A DNA stretch of 64,000 bases from Microvelia longipes (lineage: Eukaryota > Arthropoda > Insecta > Hemiptera > Veliidae), in NCBI GenBank assembly GCA_018340805.1, contig JACMZG010000042.1, forward strand, positions 31,795 through 95,794. The letters are read 5' to 3'. The notes beneath the pieces are model-generated. The model saw nothing but the letters and a program-made list of their open reading frames with translations. It did no database searches and had not been told where the DNA came from. The position numbers and the translations under genes are program-made. Positions 1 to 10,289 of the stretch are shown here, piece after piece. Position 1 is the stretch's first letter; every line of letters begins with the position of its first letter.

Positions 1-428
1 AATGTTCCAATTCACTCCTTGGCAGAGCATCAATACCTTACCATTGTTCTCGAACCAAAACAACACTGAGCAATATTGGCAGCGGGACGTTTGTCTTGTT
101 TACAACCCTATGTTTGCTTATATTAAAAACGATTCATCATTTATGTGGTCTAGTCACGTGTATTGTTTTCTTGTCTATATTTCTCTCGATGTTCTCGAGT
201 TTATTTTCCAGTTCATTTATTTTCTTTTGTTATTGTGAAGTGCACTGTAAATATTTAAAGATGCTGTAAATAAAAAAATAATGATTTTGGAACAGGTTTC
301 GCAGGTTGTTTTTTTTTACTAATTTCCAAACAAGAGCTTATGGGATTTATGTCATGGGAGGGGGTATAGCGGTCCTTCCTTCTCCTTTTAAAAGGAGAAG
401 AGGAGGGGTTACTCACTGATATACAATA
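1..428. other. AT-rich flank, no gene recognised
   Basis: A 78-codon open frame runs from the left edge to 238 on the + strand. It has no recognisable domain and a hydrophobic, low-complexity end. A possible AATAAA lies at about 269-274. This could be a 3' UTR or chance; nothing decides it. A pyrimidine-rich stretch lies at 370-395. Confidence 0.25.
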
Positions 429-470
429 TACACACACACACAGATATATATATATATATATATTATATAA

Positions 471-502
<32 letters not shown>
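429..502. repeat. (CA)n/(TA)n microsatellite
   Basis: A short CA run grades into alternating TA with a few frame slips. About 200 bases of AT-rich sequence with no feature follow. Confidence 0.9.
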
Positions 503-720
503 TTATTTATTTTATAACTTACTTTAACTAATATAAATTCACTAACCATCACATCATTCGAAGAAGTATCACGATTTTAATTTAAAAAAAAAATCGGACT
601 TAAAAGGACAAAATTTGATACTACTGAAACGACGGAAAAAATCAGTATGTTGGAATTAACATTTTCGAACTTTTTTTTTAACAACTTTAGAGCTTATAGG
701 ACTATTACAAATTGAATATG

Positions 721-928
721 AATTAAATTAATGAAGACTTTAGTCCTTATAAAATTTATTGAAAATAAATTGTTGAAGAGCTTTCGCCCAGGGATCTGAG
801 CTTCTTCAGTCCTTAAAAATGACAAAAATGAAAAAGTTAGAAAATAATACAATTCTGAATGTTTTTTTATGTCAAAAATTTATTTTCAATAAATTTTTAT
901 AAGGACTAAAGTCTTCATTAATTTAATT
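721..928. mobile_element. Foldback element with about 52 bp inverted arms
   Basis: The left arm (721-772) and right arm (875-928) are near-perfect reverse complements, sharing the core GAAGACTTTAGTCCTTATAA. The 100-base loop holds a hammerhead-like core on the - strand (776-812). This looks like a small non-autonomous inverted-repeat element; no coding capacity is seen. Confidence 0.75.
776..812 (-). other. Hammerhead-like core (CTGAAGA - stem - GAAA)
   Basis: Read on the - strand: CTGAAGA, a possible stem II (weak pairing), then CGAAAGC. The order of conserved boxes matches the hammerhead ribozyme core, but no stem I or cleavage triplet is clear. It may only be a conserved repeat motif. Confidence 0.3.
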
Positions 929-1082
929 GACATTATTTTTACAAGATTAAAAGTTTCAAGATAAAAAGAAATAATAAATTACTAGAAAATACGGAGATTA
1001 AAAACAAACAAAGTGTTTAAAATACATGTAGTACATATGTGGAACATGCTAAATATACGGCCCATCAGTAGGGATACTACTA

Positions 1083-1345
1083 TGGGGAAACAGAAAAAAG
1101 GCCTCCAGAGTGGTTTTTCGGGATTTTTTTTATGACGTCATGAACCCGCAATAATGATTCAGCAGTATTTCGAAAATTCATAAAACGCGAACAAATGATG
1201 CGATCGATTGATATTTGGCACGCATGTGTCTATGTATAAGACTGACACATGTGCCAAATTTGTATCTTATTATCAGCATTAGTTCAATTTTTATCAAATG
1301 ACTTGTGTACGTTTTTTAAAAAATTGAAATTAAAAAATTGGAAAT
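1083..1345 (+). repeat. R1 fragment (middle part)
   Basis: Contains the R1 landmarks TGACGTCATGAACCCGCAAT, the ACGCG/GATGCGATCGATTGA block and ACACATGTGCCAAATTTG. Head, 5S-like block and tail are absent. Simple A/T-rich sequence follows to about 1600. Confidence 0.8.
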
Positions 1346-1349
1346 TTAA

Positions 1350-2244
1350 AAAAATTGGAAATTTAAAAAAATAAGTAATGAGGAAATGTTCTAATGTACC
1401 CGACTTTTTTATTTATAATTTATTTAAATTTTCAATAAATTATCCTGAATTTCCCGTTATCTGGAAGTGACATATACTAGGATAACAGTATTCCAATGAT
1501 TTTTTTCCAGACACCGTCTAGCCGAGTTGTAAAATTTGAATTTTTTACAACTTCAAGAACAAAACTGGGTTTATTGAACCAAAAATAAACTTTAGCTATT
1601 TTTTTTTTATATGTCAATCATTATATGTTAAATTGTACGTATATCGTACTGCAATGTATAATACTGTAACTTTAATTAGTACTGAGTTTTCGTATTCAGT
1701 CGAAATTCTGATATACGTATTCGTATTTAATAATATTATTTTATGACATATATAATTGTAAATGATTTTATTGAGTGTATGTGTGACTATACTTTTTTTA
1801 AGATTTATGACTTGTTGAGCAAATAATATGACTGTAATAAAAGAAATACTATCTTTACTACTGTTGTCAATATTAATATAAGGTTTTTTATTGAAAGAAG
1901 TGAATGTTGTTAATGGAGTAATATTGTTGATAAATAAATAGGCTTCCGCGGTTATTATCATAAAGGTGAAAGTCTTCCGGTGGTGATGATGTCTAAATGA
2001 TGAATTAAATACTACGATTCCACTTTGAGAAGCATCTTCGGGGGGTTTAGGACATCATAGACAGTGGCGTATTTATGGGTCCTTAAAGGCCTTAAAAAAG
2101 TTGTGGCGGCCCTTAAAAAGTTGGTGTATTAATTTTGTTGTCCTATATTAATTTTTTTAATTAAATGGAGCTCATACACGTATTTGTATGAGTATGGGTT
2201 GTGTATTTTTACTTATAAATTAGCTCCCTAATAAATTAAACATA
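1350..2244. other. AT-rich sequence, no gene
   Basis: A 115-codon open frame on the - strand (1614-1961) has no recognisable domain and is typical of AT-rich noncoding DNA. At 1969-2060 lies a degenerate copy of a repeat also seen near 4211 and 15972, with a GAAGATG...GGAATCG core on the - strand. Confidence 0.5.
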
Positions 2245-2249
2245 AGTGT

Positions 2250-2480
2250 TGTCAATCTTAACATCGTCCCATCGCAGGGGCCTCAGTCTTATTTGTGCTG
2301 TAACACTTACCTACAAATAAGGCCCCCTTAAAACATAGTATAGTCTATCTTATCATCGTCAAGTCGCGGGGCTCCCAATTAGACTTGGCAGTACATCTTA
2401 TCTATACATGGGGACAAATTAGATCATATTATAGTCTCTCTTAACATCGTCAAGCCTCAGGCCCCCCAGTTAAAGTTTGA
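2250..2480. repeat. About 91 bp tandem repeat, 3 degenerate copies
   Basis: The motif TCTTAACATCGTC begins copies near 2256, 2348 and 2438, each followed by a GGGGCYYC-like block. About 500 bp with no recognisable feature follow. Confidence 0.7.
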
Positions 2481-2984
2481 CAAAATTAAACTTAATTTTG
2501 TCTGTCAACACCATACTTTTACGACATACCTTCGAAAGAATGTTAGGGAAAGAAATTTTTTTTATTGGTGTAAAAAGTTGGAAGCAGATCGCGCTAAAAT
2601 ATATTAACACAATCCTCAACATATAATTGGTATATAATTCTCGCGAAGATGTATTTTAATTTTGTTTTCTTATCTTTTCTTGTGAAAAAACCTTAAATTC
2701 CGATGGATCCCGTTCAAACAACTGACATAAATTGGAGTAAACCGGAAGCTTATTGTTCTTAATTCTTTTGTCAGAAGTATTGTTCGGAAAGAAAATAGCG
2801 CTTTAAAAGAATTTGTTTGGTCTGTTAAGAGATACTCGATAAGGTGATGTTGATAAACTGTCTGAAGGAAGGTAGTCTCTCAAGACAATAGATTTTTTTG
2901 TAAATTCTTCACAAGTGAATTCAAATATTTTATAAAATTCCCGTTTACTGTATGTCGGCTCTCTTAGTTTAAATTCTTTAGTAC

Positions 2985-3310
2985 TTCCCTGAGGTAGGGA
3001 TTTCCTTAAAGAAATTCTCATTTATGGTGTTATGGCTCTTTAAGTACGATGCCTTGTTCCTTACGTTGGGGAAACGATATTCTTAAAGAAAATTCCCATT
3101 TATGGTGTTCTGGCTCTTTAAGTACGATGCCTTTGTTCCTTACGTTGGGGAAACGATGTCTCTAAAGAAATTTTTGTATTTACAGTATTTCGGCTCTTTG
3201 AGCAAGGAGCCCTTTGGTACTTCTCTGCAATATCCTTAAAGAAAATTCCTATTTATTGTGGAATTTCTATTTAGTTTTCTCTTTAAGCAAGAAGCCTTAG
3301 GTACTCTCTT
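2985..3310. repeat. About 77 bp tandem repeat, 4-5 copies
   Basis: Units begin near 3009, 3086, 3165 and 3239 with AAGAAATTC-like sequence and share GGCTCTTTAAGTACGATGCC. The third and later units diverge progressively. Confidence 0.75.
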
Positions 3311-4280
3311 AATATCTGAATTTGATTCCTAAGATTTTTATTAAGCACGCTTCTTTTATCCGTAGATAAATAATATCTTTACATTGCAAATTCTCTTATA
3401 GGGTACCACTATTCTTTGCGGTATTGAGGATTTTTGAACACACCATTAGAACACTATTTGTAGCCGAAAATAAGTTTAGAAACAAGTAGATTAGGATTAA
3501 GCCCTGGCAAGATCGGGCATTGCTGTTTTACCTGATGGAATGTATACCCTTGCGCCTCAGACCACTCGATCATTCTAGAACCTATCAATAAGATAACCCG
3601 TCTAAAGTCTATCCCTTGTGTTAAACTGTTAAAGGCGAATTCACTCCCTATTTCCTCATTCTCGATCAATTTATCGGAACAGGTTGCGTGCTGAGTTAAC
3701 TTGCATGTATCCATCAGACTATTTACTATCTGTCGAGGGAGTTTGTGAACCAAATAAGTCTTTGTAAGGAATTGGCTTGAGGCATGTTGAGAAAAAAAGG
3801 TAAGGAGGTTGCACGCAACAAATATTCCGGGTATTTGATGACAGCTGTCGTTCCATGATCATTTCTCCTGTTCAGTTTATTCTGTTTGTGTTTATTAGCG
3901 TACGAAGTATATTAGGAAGGTCTTAGATTTCTTTTTATATGCTTACTGGTCTGTTGGAACTTCGTCCAGAGATGTGATTCGTTCAGCTCTTAAATCAGAT
4001 GCTAAATTCAGTTCAGCTCGTTCAGCTCTTAAATCTAAGTATAAACATTTCCCCGGATTTTCAAAGCAAAGCTTTCTACTCGTAGCAAGTCTGCTGCGAG
4101 TTTAAACTTACCAATATTTATTAAAGTACGTAGGCTTCCACTGTTTGTGTCATGAGGGTCATGAGGATTACGATTACGGTCTTCATGTCGTGAGTGGCCG
4201 TTTCAAAGTAGATGATGAATCAACGTTTCGCTTCCATCGTGACAGGCATTTTCAGGGATGTAGGACAATATAAAATAATT
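3311..4280. other. Unique-looking sequence, no gene recognised
   Basis: A 99-codon open frame on the - strand (3454-3753) has no recognisable motif. 3985-4040 holds a short duplication of GTTCAGCTCTTAAATC. 4211-4262 is a copy, on the - strand, of a repeat with core CTGAAAATGCCTGTCACG then GGAAGCGAAACG, related to copies near 1990 and 15972. Confidence 0.4.
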
Positions 4281-4655
4281 CTGGTACGGTGGTACGCATT
4301 ACGGGCGAATTTCCTTTGGATTGCATGTTTCTGTGCTTAACAATCCATTTGTTGCTTAAGGATCCAATTTATGCTTTATAACTTGAGTAGTTACTCAATT
4401 ATTAAGCACTACTCGTAATTCATTTTTTGTATTTTTCTGCTGCGCAGAAGTATCCTGTTAGCTATATAAAATTATGCCTCTAAAATTGGCATTGCACAAC
4501 ATTATTAGCACTATTTTTATGCTCAGTTGGTTTTTGGTGTACTGCATTTCCTTTGAAAATTACAGATAAAATGAGTTACGAGTAGTGCTTGCGATATTTA
4601 AGTAAGTTGTAAAGCATAAACCGAATCCTTAAGCAAGAACAAGAAATGGTTTTTT
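4281..4655. mobile_element. F1 foldback element, copy A
   Basis: Begins with CTGGTACGGTGGTACGC and GGGCGAATTTCCTTTGGA, the SINE-like head described at 33225-33336. The left arm (about 4332-4430) and right arm (about 4550-4652) are inverted copies containing AGCACTACTCGTAA and its complement, around a loop of about 120 bp. It matches the larger F1 copy at 32507-33175 in both arms and loop. Confidence 0.75.
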
Positions 4656-4673
4656 CCTTATTTATATCGTTGG

Positions 4674-5458
4674 TAAATAGAAAGTACTGTCCGCAAAAAA
4701 TCCGAAACCGGGATGTCACCGGAATTATCCGTTTTAGGTATTTTCACGCCCTCCTGATTGGTTTTGCAAAGTTGTGTGTGTGTATGTGTCTGTTATATCG
4801 TATATTCCAGTGCATTTATGCTAGAGAGTTGAATCTTTGTACGAAATTCAGTCTTCCGTTGTATTTGTGCTATTTGGAAAACATTTTTATGATGTCCCTA
4901 ACCCGCATTACCATTGAGTAAAAATTTCGAAAAATTATAAAACGCGGAAAACCAGTGTGATTTGATTGAGATTTAAGAAGCATGTAGCTATGTAAATGTG
5001 CCAAGTTTTATCTCATTGTCAGTATTAGTTCAATTTTTTTTCAAATGACTTGTATATGTTTTTTTTTAAATTGTTAAAAATGGATAATTATCCCATTCAG
5101 TTAAAATTTGGTGCAAGTATACACCTTTACGTAATAAATAAGTACACTATGTTTCGATTCAATATGACAAGTACGTCTATGATTTTTGTTGGATCATAAA
5201 AGTTAGGCACCATTGAGCGTGGTCATTTCTGTATGGGAGACCGCGTATGTTAAAATCGATGTATTTAATATCTGACGACGAATATTAAATACATAATATA
5301 ATAATAGATAATATACGAAGACGTGTTGCTTTATAAATTTGTGCGAATTGTATTTCTGGGGACGAGCGAAGCGAATCCAAAGTAGGGAGGATAAGGGTAG
5401 CGAATCCGATGTGATCAAGAAAAATTTCGATGTACCCCGTTCTCGATTTTTTATTTTA
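4674..5458 (+). repeat. R1 interspersed repeat, nearly full length
   Basis: Parts in order: a head with GCAAAAAATCCGAAACCGGG (4695), a TGTGTGTG-rich block, AACCCGCATTACCATTGAG, an AAACGCGG block, CTCATTGTCAGTATTAGTTC, a 5S rRNA-like segment (5151-5244), then a tail with GACGAGCGAAGCGAATCC and a final TACCCCGTTCTCGATTTTT. No long frame and no terminal inverted repeat are seen. It is either a composite retroposon or a non-autonomous element; the 5S-derived part argues for a retroposon origin of at least that section. Confidence 0.8.
5151..5244 (+). other. 5S rRNA-derived segment of R1
   Basis: The order TTGGATCAT, GTTAGGCACCATTGAGCG, GGTCA, then ATGGG(T)GACCGC follows the conserved 3' half of eukaryotic 5S rRNA (GATCACCGAAGTTAAGC, GGTCAGTACTTGGATGGG, TGACCGC). 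It is too diverged to be a working 5S gene. The clearest copies are at 7957-8020, 12427-12525 and 38700-38775. Confidence 0.65.
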
Positions 5459-5459
5459 A

Positions 5460-5980
5460 CATTCATATTCGTTTCGGTAAAATATACCGAATCGAATATA
5501 TTTGTCTATACTTAGATAGATAGTTAACCTGTATTCCTGTCCGAACATTCCTTTTCCTTCTCTAGATAGAATGTCAATAACTCTTTGAAACTATTTGGAA
5601 AGCATTCTTTCGAAACGTGCTAAAACATTTGTAAGAGTCCCTATTCGTTAAACTTGTTCCCTTACGTATTCGATTCCAATTTATAAACAAATTTCAAGTT
5701 TAACTAGGAATTTGATCTAAAATTAAAGTAAACTATGGTAACATGTAAACGAAACTACTATTGTGGTTTTGACCGGTAAACATTATTTAAGTCTCCTTGT
5801 AAGTATGTGAAACATGGAGTTCGTTAGAAACAGGTTTACATGTGACTTCTGAACATTTATTTCGGGTTACACCTAACTTTTATTCTACTCATTTTGTTTT
5901 TTAGTGACAGTAAAAAGCAAATGTACTCAAAATGTAAGAGTACAAAAAAACAAATGTTTTTTTGTACTCTATGATCTTAA
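5460..5980. other. No feature recognised
   Basis: AT-rich unique-looking sequence. A small inverted motif around a 13-base A/T tract (5940-5970, CAAAAAAACAAATG) is the only structure noticed. Confidence 0.5.
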
Positions 5981-5984
5981 CCTC

Positions 5985-6067
5985 AATGTGATACTTGTTC
6001 TCGTTGGATCATTGATGTCAAAAATTGACACCATTAGGCATGGTCCCTTGAATGGGTAACCGCAAGA
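5985..6067 (+). repeat. Second 5S rRNA-like segment, outside R1
   Basis: GATACTTGTTCTCGTTGG, ATCA, then AATTGACACCATTAGGCATG, GTCCCTTGAATGGGTAACCG follows the 5S order with better 5' agreement (GTTCTCG) than R1 copies. The flanks lack the R1 tail. Downstream (6120-6200) is sequence shared with the inverted-repeat element at 23334-23722, including GATGAG...ATAACGAAACGAAGTGAGAC. Confidence 0.55.
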
Positions 6068-6489
6068 TTCAATTACTTAAAACTTGTTAGTGGACATGAC
6101 ATTATGTTTAGATGTAATAGTATGTTTTATCATTGTGAAATGATGAGGATAGGGTGGACATAACGAAACGAAGTGAGACATGACATTTATGTTTAGGTGA
6201 AAAAGTATGTTCCATGAAACATTTTTCAAGAATTTTTTGATGGCTCGACATCATGTCATTTTGCTCTCTGTTTTGTTATGTGTAAGTCATCTGGACATCG
6301 ATAGATTCTGAAATTACTCTGACCTTTAATTAAAATTCCGAAATATTTAAGTTGTATATTTAACTTTATATAATATATAAAGTTGAATATTTACCAGAGA
6401 GAAGACCTGTCATTATGCTTACCGTCATTATGCTTGGGATATTGTTTTAATTATTCATATGTTGCAAAACTCGGTAGTATCAAATTATA

Positions 6490-6507
6490 TTTTCTTTTTA
6501 TTTTTAG
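6490..6507 (+). promoter_or_regulatory. 3' splice site of the kinase exon
   Basis: A strong pyrimidine tract, TTTTCTTTTTATTTTTAG, ends in AG at 6506-6507 directly before the exon. Confidence 0.6.
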
Positions 6508-6594
6508 GAATTGGAATGCGGGAAAAGAAGAGCGGAGCTTTGAGCAGAGTCCAGAAACTCAAGAAAAGACTGAGTCACAGCTTCGGCAGATTAT
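6508..6594 (+). CDS. CDK14: Exon of a CDK14/PFTAIRE-like kinase (N-terminal segment)
   Basis: An 87-base exon lies between a strong acceptor (TTTTTATTTTTAG) and a consensus donor (TTAT|GTAAGT, 6595-6600). The frame from ATG at 6516 reads 26 residues plus one base, MREKKSGALSRVQKLKKRLS then HSFGRL. The basic KLKKRLSHSFGRL run resembles the segment before the kinase domain in PFTAIRE/PCTAIRE CDKs (human CDK14 has KMKKLRRTLSESFSRI there). The split codon starts with T, so Ser could follow, as in that family. The protein would be a cyclin Y-dependent Ser/Thr kinase; the kinase domain is not in this window. The ATG may be a start or an internal Met, since two codons (ATT GGA) precede it in frame without a stop. 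Another open frame through this exon (ending QLRQI) is the shadow. The assignment rests on about 15 residues and is inferred. Confidence 0.55.
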
Positions 6595-6600
6595 GTAAGT
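6595..6600 (+). promoter_or_regulatory. 5' splice site of the kinase exon
   Basis: GTAAGT, the full consensus. It opens an intron with no coding continuation recognised in the remaining 57 kb. Confidence 0.6.
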
Positions 6601-6780
6601 TTTTCTTTGATCATATTTAATTTCTCAATTTACTAAACGTAGCTAGTCGGACATACTTTGCATGTATATGCATCAACTTCAACGTAATTATTAGGAAAAA
6701 TCACGTCACCAATGTACAGTTACGACACCTAGCTACCCAGGAATGATAAGAGCTGTTGTATCCTCCCTCTATAAGTTTTT

Positions 6781-6974
6781 TAGTCCTTCGTTCACACGAG
6801 GGGTTTGGCAGTGGGTTTCAACTCTCCCGGCAGTTGTCAAATGAACGGGATTGAACACGGAGTTCAACGCTGAAACTCAATTTTTTTCGGGGAGTCTAAA
6901 CTATAGGTTAAAAAAATGCTGTGTAAACAGTTGGGATTGAACTCCCTGCCGAACCCCGAGTGTGAACGAAGTAA
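6781..6974. mobile_element. MITE-like element with about 38 bp imperfect TIRs
   Basis: Left end CTTCGTTCACACGAGGGGTT mirrors right end AACCCCGAGTGTGAACGAAG with a few mismatches; the interior is not repeated elsewhere in the window. No clear target duplication is visible. The superfamily is not assigned. Confidence 0.7.
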
Positions 6975-7655
6975 TTAAATCTACACTTACATTTTTCTTA
7001 AGCCTATTCAAATTTGTCGTTTTATTTCTACTACTATTAGTATTTTATTCGTGTTTAATTAATTAATTATTTTCAGTTTATTTTAATTAATAAATATATT
7101 TTTTTCATATAATCTATTTTTGCAAATAAAATGTATTATATTAATGAATTGTAATCTTTTATAATCCATTATTTAAGATATATAATATTCAACATGTATG
7201 TTAAATACATTATATAAATATTTAAATTATTTCCACCTATTTTATAACTTGATATATTTAAGCTATAAAACATATGATGCATTTTTTATTTATTTATGTC
7301 TCATATTTATTAATATAAACAAAAATAAATAAAAACTAAACGAAAAATAAATGATAGGGGGATGAGTTAAGATAAAAATTTGGCACAAAGAACTCGACAA
7401 ATGTGAAGAATTCTTGTGTCACTTCGCTCCCAGGGGCATATGAATTAGGGGCAAACTGGGGGGGGGGTTAAAATGTGTTTTTATGTTTATGTTTGTAGTG
7501 TACGAATGTGTTTGTACGTATTTACTTGTGGTAGGGTCGGCTATCAGATAACAATAATAAACTCATCTGCCAAAATATTTCTTTCTTGGCAGTTGTCATA
7601 GATATCAACAGTATATCTTTTTAAAAAAAAAAGAAAAAAAAGACAAAGTAACTCA
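6975..7655. other. AT-rich sequence, no gene
   Basis: Runs of TAATTAAT/TTTATT, a G9 homopolymer near 7460, and a poly(A)-rich patch near 7622-7645. Nothing else is recognised. Confidence 0.5.
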
Positions 7656-8080
7656 AAACAACAATAAGCTAAATTCAGGGATACCTCAGAACTTTTCCGC
7701 ATCATATTTGATTCTCTACACTCATCTCCCTACTTTGGACTCAAAACAACTCAAGACAAAATAACTCAAACCAATAATAAGCAAAATTCAGGTACGGGGT
7801 ACCAGAGAACTTTTCCGCATCCGATACTCTGCACTTACCTCTCTACTTCGGACTCGCTGCGCTCGTACTCAGAATAAACAACACGCCAAATTCATACTGC
7901 ACAACGTCTTCGGACTCGCTTCGCTCGTCCTCAAATAGTAAATACATTCTTTTTATCCCAGCGGTTACCCGTCCAGGCATTGACATCGCTTGATGCTAAT
8001 TAACTTCTATGATCCAATCTAAACTGTAGAAATACTTGCCGTAATGAACAAAACTTAGTACACTTATTAATTACGCAAAG
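7656..8080 (-). repeat. R1 tail, partly duplicated, reverse orientation
   Basis: Two successive R1 ends are present: 7675-7740 (ACCTCAGAACTTTTCCGCAT) and 7790-8080 (GGGGTACCAGAGAACTTTTC, GGACTCGCTTCGCTCGTCCT). The second extends through the 5S-like part to ACTTAGTACACTTATTAATT. The 5' half of R1 is missing. Confidence 0.8.
7957..8020 (-). other. 5S rRNA-derived segment of R1 (well conserved)
   Basis: On the - strand: GATCATAGAAGTTAATTAGC then GTCAATGCCTGGACGGGTAA then CCGCTGGGA. This tracks 5S rRNA (GATCACCGAAGTTAAGC ... GTCAGTACTTGGATGGGTGA, CCGC) closely. Confidence 0.75.
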
Positions 8081-8084
8081 GGTT

Positions 8085-8640
8085 TTATTTTTTTTTTCTA
8101 TATTTTATTATTACTATATTAGAATTCATGTTATGAATTAGTGAATATTATATTATATTATACTATATATTTTATATTATATAGAATTTTATGATATTAG
8201 AATATTAAATTATTGATATAATGTATATAAAAGTTTCGCTAATAAATTATCTTTATGCATTTATGGAACCACCATATTAAGGAAAATGAGGTAGATGAAA
8301 TTGCCTGTTAAAATAAAATAAATAAATTATTACGGATGTATTTAACTTTTTGATAAAAAACTTATCTTACAAACTTAATAAATTTTATTTGGTAATTAAT
8401 TAAATATTTTGTATTATTATTCCAAGCAAAAATTACAGTCAGATATAGATAGCGTCAAAAAATTTGATAAACATGCGATGTGGTAGTATAATTTTTTATG
8501 AAGTTAATTAATAAAGGTTGGTAAGTCTGACGGCAAGGTTAAACGAAGGCTAATAGGTTATCTTTCCATTATCTATCTATGCTGTTCTATACAGCAAAGT
8601 TTAAATTAATTTTTTTATCCCTAGACGTTGTGTAATGTGA
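8085..8640. other. AT-rich sequence, no gene
   Basis: Includes an ATATTATATTATACTATATA low-complexity tract at 8140-8180. Nothing coding is seen. Confidence 0.5.
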
Positions 8641-9020
8641 ATTTTCTGGACTAGTTTGTAGGTAAAGAAGCAAAGAAGATGTGAGTAAGAAGCACTTTTC
8701 ATTCCCAAGGGAGTAAAAAGTCCCTTTTCACTCCCAAGGGAGTAAAAAGTCCCTTTTCACTCAAGGGAGTAAAAACTTTCACCCAAGGGAGAAAAAAGTC
8801 CCTTTTCACTCTCTTGGAATAAAAAGTGTTTCCTAATATTGGGGTTAGAGCCAATTATATTTATTTTTTTGGAGTGTTATCCTCTAAATTTATAAAGGAA
8901 ATGATTAATTTTGTAACACTTTCCTGGGGAGAGGGGGTAGGCACTCCAAAAATGTATGGCTCTAATGGCTCCAAATCCGTTTCAGGTCAAAAGAAGTTGT
9001 GAGGAGCAATACAATTTTTT
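8620..9020 (+). repeat. Interspersed repeat, sister copy at 49930-50300
   Basis: Shared landmarks are TAATGTGAA, GACTAGTTT, a CCTC(T/C)AAATTTATA block, TTTCCTGGGG and AAATCCGTTTC followed by AAAAGAAGTTGT-like sequence. This copy carries a 29 bp minisatellite at 8700-8830 that the sister copy has in only one or two units. Confidence 0.65.
8700..8830. repeat. 29 bp minisatellite
   Basis: The unit CCCAAGGGAGTAAAAAGTCC plus CTTTTCACT repeats about four times with decay. Each unit holds CCCAAGGG and an AGTCCCTT, so the units can also pair with one another. Confidence 0.85.
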
Positions 9021-9039
9021 TAAGTTCTTGTTGTATCTT

Positions 9040-9373
9040 TTATGATCGCACAAGTTGTTGTTGTCGTGTCTGTTATTATTGTACAAGTTGTTGTGTTTGT
9101 TATCACCCTACAGGTTGTTGTGTCTTTTATTATACGACATTAACAACTTATACTATATAAGTTGTTGTTGTCGTGTCTAATATTATCGTATAAGTTGTTG
9201 TTGTCGTGTCTGTTATTATCGTACAAGTTGTTGTTGATATGTCTGTTATTATCGTACAAATTGTTGTTGTCGTGTCTGTTATTATCGTATAAGTTGTTGT
9301 TGTCGTGTCTGTTATCATCGTTAAAGTTGTTGTGTCTGTTATGATCGTACAAGTTGTTGTGTCTGTTATCAAA
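9040..9373. repeat. 33 bp minisatellite
   Basis: The unit GTTGTTGTTGTCGTGTCTGT plus TATTATCGTACAA repeats about ten times. Because 33 is a multiple of three, frames stay open on both strands (for example an Asn/Asp/His-rich frame on -). This is a by-product of the repeat, not evidence of a protein. About 580 bp with no feature follow. Confidence 0.9.
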
Positions 9374-9955
9374 GTTCTTTATAACCATGGATGATAATTG
9401 TGGATTTTCAGTAAGTGTATGCATCCGAACTTCCGGTTGTATTTTTGTTTTATAATTTTATTTTTGTAAACTGAATTTAATTGGGAATTTCGGTGTAACT
9501 CAAATAAAGTATCTATATCGACTGACAATAAATCAGTTTTCGAAATTATTCAATATATCTCTAAACAATTTAATTATTATTTTTAATTTGTTCACAAAAA
9601 TTATTTGGGCTTCCAAGAAACCTTCCGCGAAACCCCCCTCCCCCCACGGTTAAAAAATAGTGTTTTAGTATAAGATGCCTACGCAGGACTAGATCTCTAA
9701 CATTAGGTAGCTCATATATTACCTCATTTGACCCTAACCTTTATAACCTCTATCATATTATGTTATCTTAAGGAAGGTTACCGTTATCACTGCGTTTGCT
9801 TTTACTATCAGTAAAGTTATGAGTTTGTTTAGGATAAGGTTATTATTTGGAGGAAATGATTCTGTGATGTTTATCATGAAATTTTCTCTGCCACAGTTTC
9901 CTCGCTTGATAAGCTGTAAATATTTGAATTTCAGTTTTATCATCCTACAGATTTT

Positions 9956-10150
9956 TACTTTCCATTTCCTAATGGAAAGGGAAGCATTGCTTTCTCCTTC
10001 CTAATGGAAAAGGAAGCATTGCTTTCTACTTCCTAATGGAAAGGGAAAGCATTTCTTTCTCCATCTTAATGAAACGAAAGCATTGATTTCTCCTTCCAAA
10101 TAGAAAGGGAAGCTCTGGTTTCTCCTTCCTAATAGAAAGGGAAGCTTTTT
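9956..10150. repeat. 32 bp minisatellite, first block
   Basis: About five degenerate units of CTTCCTAATGGAAAGGGAAG plus CTTTGGTTTCTC. Separated from the main block by 10151-10289, which holds a two-copy 22 bp repeat (ATGAACTCTGTGCTGTGTGG) near 10245-10290. Confidence 0.85.
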
Positions 10151-10289
10151 TTTATATATATAATAAACATCCTGTATTAAAAGTATACATTTTACAATAT
10201 AAATAGCATTGTATTTTAGGATAGAATGCCACACTTTAGAGTTATGAACTCTGTGCTGTGTGGCAATGAACTCTGTGCTGTGTGGCAAT

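Noticed and set aside
2..238. 78-codon open frame at the left edge
   Set aside because: Low complexity, no motif, ends in a run of Leu/Phe codons; no splice or promoter support.
3454..3753. 99-codon frame on the - strand
   Set aside because: No recognisable domain or transposon motif. Length is within chance for a few such frames in 64 kb.
9140..9424. Asn/Asp/His-rich frame (and two others) over the 33 bp repeat
   Set aside because: The repeat length is a multiple of three, so frames stay open on both strands; no start context or flanking coding sequence.
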